This document shows, one piece after another, positions 62,276 to 64,000 of a stretch of 64,000 nt of DNA. The notes beneath the pieces are model-generated. The model did no database searches. It saw only the letters and a list, made by a program, of their open reading frames with translations, and was not told where the DNA came from. Source of the stretch: Dyella_B sp966430775 (GTDB taxonomy: Bacteria > Pseudomonadota > Gammaproteobacteria > Xanthomonadales > Rhodanobacteraceae); NCBI GenBank assembly GCA_966430775.1, contig CBJMMB010000004.1:1-64000 (forward strand), written 5' to 3'. The stretch's first letter is position 1. Each line of letters begins with the position of its first letter. The position numbers were made by a program, and so were the translations under genes.

Positions 62276-64000
62276 GCCTGCGACTCCTTCAGCGTCACGC
62301 TGGCGGGCTGTGCGGCTTCCGCTTCACGCTTCAGGCGGAAGCGGCGATCGGCAGCGCTGACGAAACCGCCCAGCATCATCAACAAGCCACCACCCCAGAT
62401 CCAGCGGATGAATGGCTTGGTGTATAGGCGCAACGCCCATGCGCCTTCGACATGGTTCGGATCCATCGGCTCGCCCAGCGCGACGTAGATATCGCGCGTG
62501 ACGCCGGGATCGATCGCCGAGGTGGTCTGCACCTGCTCGCGCGCATACGTGCGTTTCTGCGGATGCATCACTGCGACGGGTGAACCGTTACGCGTGACGG
62601 TGACGACACCTTGTTCGGCCGTCCAGTTCGGACCGGTGGCTTCGGTGACACCATCGAAGCGGAATTCATAGCCGCCGATCGCTGCCACTTGTCCCGGCGA
62701 CAGGCGCACGTCACGCGTGACGCTGAGCGATTCGGACAGCATCACGCCGATCAGGAACACCGCCACGCCCACGTGCGCCAACAACATGCCGGTCATCTCG
62801 GCGGGATAGCGGCGGCCGGCGGGCATCTCACGCCAGCGCTTGATCACGTACAGCGCCACGCCCACGCCCACCCACACTGCGCTGGCCACGCCGGCGATCG
62901 CCTTGAGCTGGCCCTGCACGAAAAACGCGGCTACCAATGCGCAAGCAACCGCGGCGACGGCCACCCGCACCAGCACCTGTTTGAGCACCGGCAGCTCGCT
63001 CTTGCCCCAGCGCAAATAGGGGCCGAACGGCAGCAACAGCACCACCGGCAGCATCAACAACGGAAACAGCAGGCCGAAGTAGGGCGGACCGACCGAGATC
63101 TTGCCCAGGTTCAGCGCATCGCCCAGCAACGGAAACAGTGTGCCGAGCAGCACCATCGCTGCGGCCACGGTGAACATCAAGTTGCCTACCAGGATGGCGC
63201 TTTCGCGCGAGATCAGCGCAAACGCCTTGCCGCCGGCCACCTTGGGCGCGCGCAAGGCGTACAACAGCAGCGAGCCGCCGACGACCGCCGCCAGAAAACA
63301 AAGGATGTACGTACCGCGGCGCGGATCGGACGCGAACGCATGCACCGACGTGAGAATGCCCGAGCGCACCAGGAAGGTGCCGAGCAGCGACAGCGAGAAG
63401 GCAAACAACGAAAGCAGGATCGTCCACGCGCGCAGCGAGCCGCGTTTCTCCGTCACCGCCTGCGCGTGAATCAGCGCGACGCCGACCAGCCACGGCATGA
63501 AGCTGGCGTTCTCCACCGGATCCCAGAACCACCAGCCGCCCCAGCCCAGCTCCGCATACGCCCACCAGCTGCCGGCGACGATGCCGCAGGAAAGAAAACC
63601 CCACGCCGCATTCGTCCACGGCCGCGCCCAGCGCACCCAGGCTTGCTCCATCGAACCGCCGAGCAGCGCCGCGATGGAAAACGCGAACGCCACCGAAAAG
63701 CCCACGTAGCCCATGTACAGCACGGGCGGATGGAAGGTCATGCCGGGATCTTGCAGAACGGGATTCAGATCGCCGCCATCGGCCGGCATCGGCAGCAGCC
63801 GCGCGAACGGATTGGAGGTGAACAGGATGAAGCAGAGGAAGCCGGTCGAAATGATGCCGAGCACCGCCAGCACGCGCGCCAGGAATGCTTCGGGCAAGCG
63901 GCGGCTGAGCAACACCAGCGCCAGCGTCCACACGTTGAGGATCAACACCCACAACAGCATCGAACCTTCGTGCGCGCCCCACACTGCGGCGACGCGGTAA
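62272..64000 (-). CDS. ccmF: Haem lyase CcmF (partial, N-terminus outside window)
   Basis: CcmF joins haem to apocytochrome c. The visible ~576 residues start at YRVAAVWGAHEGSMLLWVL, so about 80 residues are missing at the right edge. Many membrane helices are present. The WWD haem-handling motif WGGWWFWDPVENASFMPWL is intact, and LGTFLVRSGILTSVHAFASD precedes the large periplasmic loop. The C-terminal part includes EMTGMLLAHVGVAVFLIGVM and ends with a membrane helix and a basic tail. It is followed by ccmG-ccmH-ccmI in overlapping order. Confidence 0.96.
   Translation of the reverse strand, partial: YRVAAVWGAHEGSMLLWVLILNVWTLALVLLSRRLPEAFLARVLAVLGIISTGFLCFILFTSNPFARLLPMPADGGDLNPVLQDPGMTFHPPVLYMGYVGFSVAFAFSIAALLGGSMEQAWVRWARPWTNAAWGFLSCGIVAGSWWAYAELGWGGWWFWDPVENASFMPWLVGVALIHAQAVTEKRGSLRAWTILLSLFAFSLSLLGTFLVRSGILTSVHAFASDPRRGTYILCFLAAVVGGSLLLYALRAPKVAGGKAFALISRESAILVGNLMFTVAAAMVLLGTLFPLLGDALNLGKISVGPPYFGLLFPLLMLPVVLLLPFGPYLRWGKSELPVLKQVLVRVAVAAVACALVAAFFVQGQLKAIAGVASAVWVGVGVALYVIKRWREMPAGRRYPAEMTGMLLAHVGVAVFLIGVMLSESLSVTRDVRLSPGQVAAIGGYEFRFDGVTEATGPNWTAEQGVVTVTRNGSPVAVMHPQKRTYAREQVQTTSAIDPGVTRDIYVALGEPMDPNHVEGAWALRLYTKPFIRWIWGGGLLMMLGGFVSAADRRFRLKREAEAAQPASVTLKESQA

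Overview
The window is GC-rich chromosomal DNA of a gammaproteobacterium. Gene order, protein types and repeats point to the order Lysobacterales (Xanthomonadales), most likely Rhodanobacteraceae (Dyella, Rhodanobacter, Luteibacter or a relative). Supporting signs are the queG-nnrD-tsaE-amiB-mutL and rplU-rpmA-obgE / rpsT / murJ-ribF-ileS-lspA clusters, a MetX-like acyltransferase with the Xanthomonadales-type motif, a perfect CRP/Clp half-site pair, and many GTAG-headed palindromic repeats like the SMAG/REP families of Stenotrophomonas. The genus is inference; no database was consulted.

Layout. 1-13.5 kb is a core region: tRNA modification and repair genes, a large palindromic MITE-like element between queG and nnrD, DUF1684, two enoyl-CoA hydratase-family genes (one frameshifted), an FKBP isomerase, a DUF1289/NUDIX/sulfurtransferase cluster and a DUF4139 protein. 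13.7-29 kb is an adhesin island: an RcsB-like response regulator convergent with a free-standing REC-Hpt protein; an Ig-repeat protein and a very long YadA-head protein that share an almost identical ribosome-binding region and N-terminus, MKKHNGNGHxxGQVRSK; and, on the other strand, a conventional trimeric autotransporter adhesin. The YadA-head protein has neither a signal peptide nor a membrane anchor, and a one-base deletion splits its gene in two. 29-35.6 kb carries uvrA with a thioesterase, a VOC protein, DUF2059, and rplU-rpmA-obgE.

35.8-44.5 kb is an insertion, relative to the usual obgE-rpsT order of this group: a complete Wadjet anti-plasmid system (jetABCD), a Tat-type glycosylasparaginase and cutC. 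44.6-51.4 kb returns to core genes (rpsT, murJ, ribF, ileS, lspA). A 20-codon open frame ending in four isoleucine codons overlaps the ribF stop just before ileS and looks like an attenuator leader peptide. 51.5-57.4 kb is a pgaABCD operon for poly-N-acetylglucosamine, with a perfect Clp/CRP-type site upstream and a tRNA-Leu downstream. 57.6-64 kb holds a cysteine dioxygenase, a small monooxygenase-fold protein, the MetX-like acyltransferase and a c-type cytochrome maturation operon (ccmF-ccmG-ccmH-ccmI) running off the right edge.

Short palindromic repeats fill most gaps. In at least six genes the TAG of the repeat's GTAG head is the stop codon. The strongest candidates for undescribed biology are the leader-tagged anchorless adhesin pair with its two-component partners, and the ileS leader peptide.
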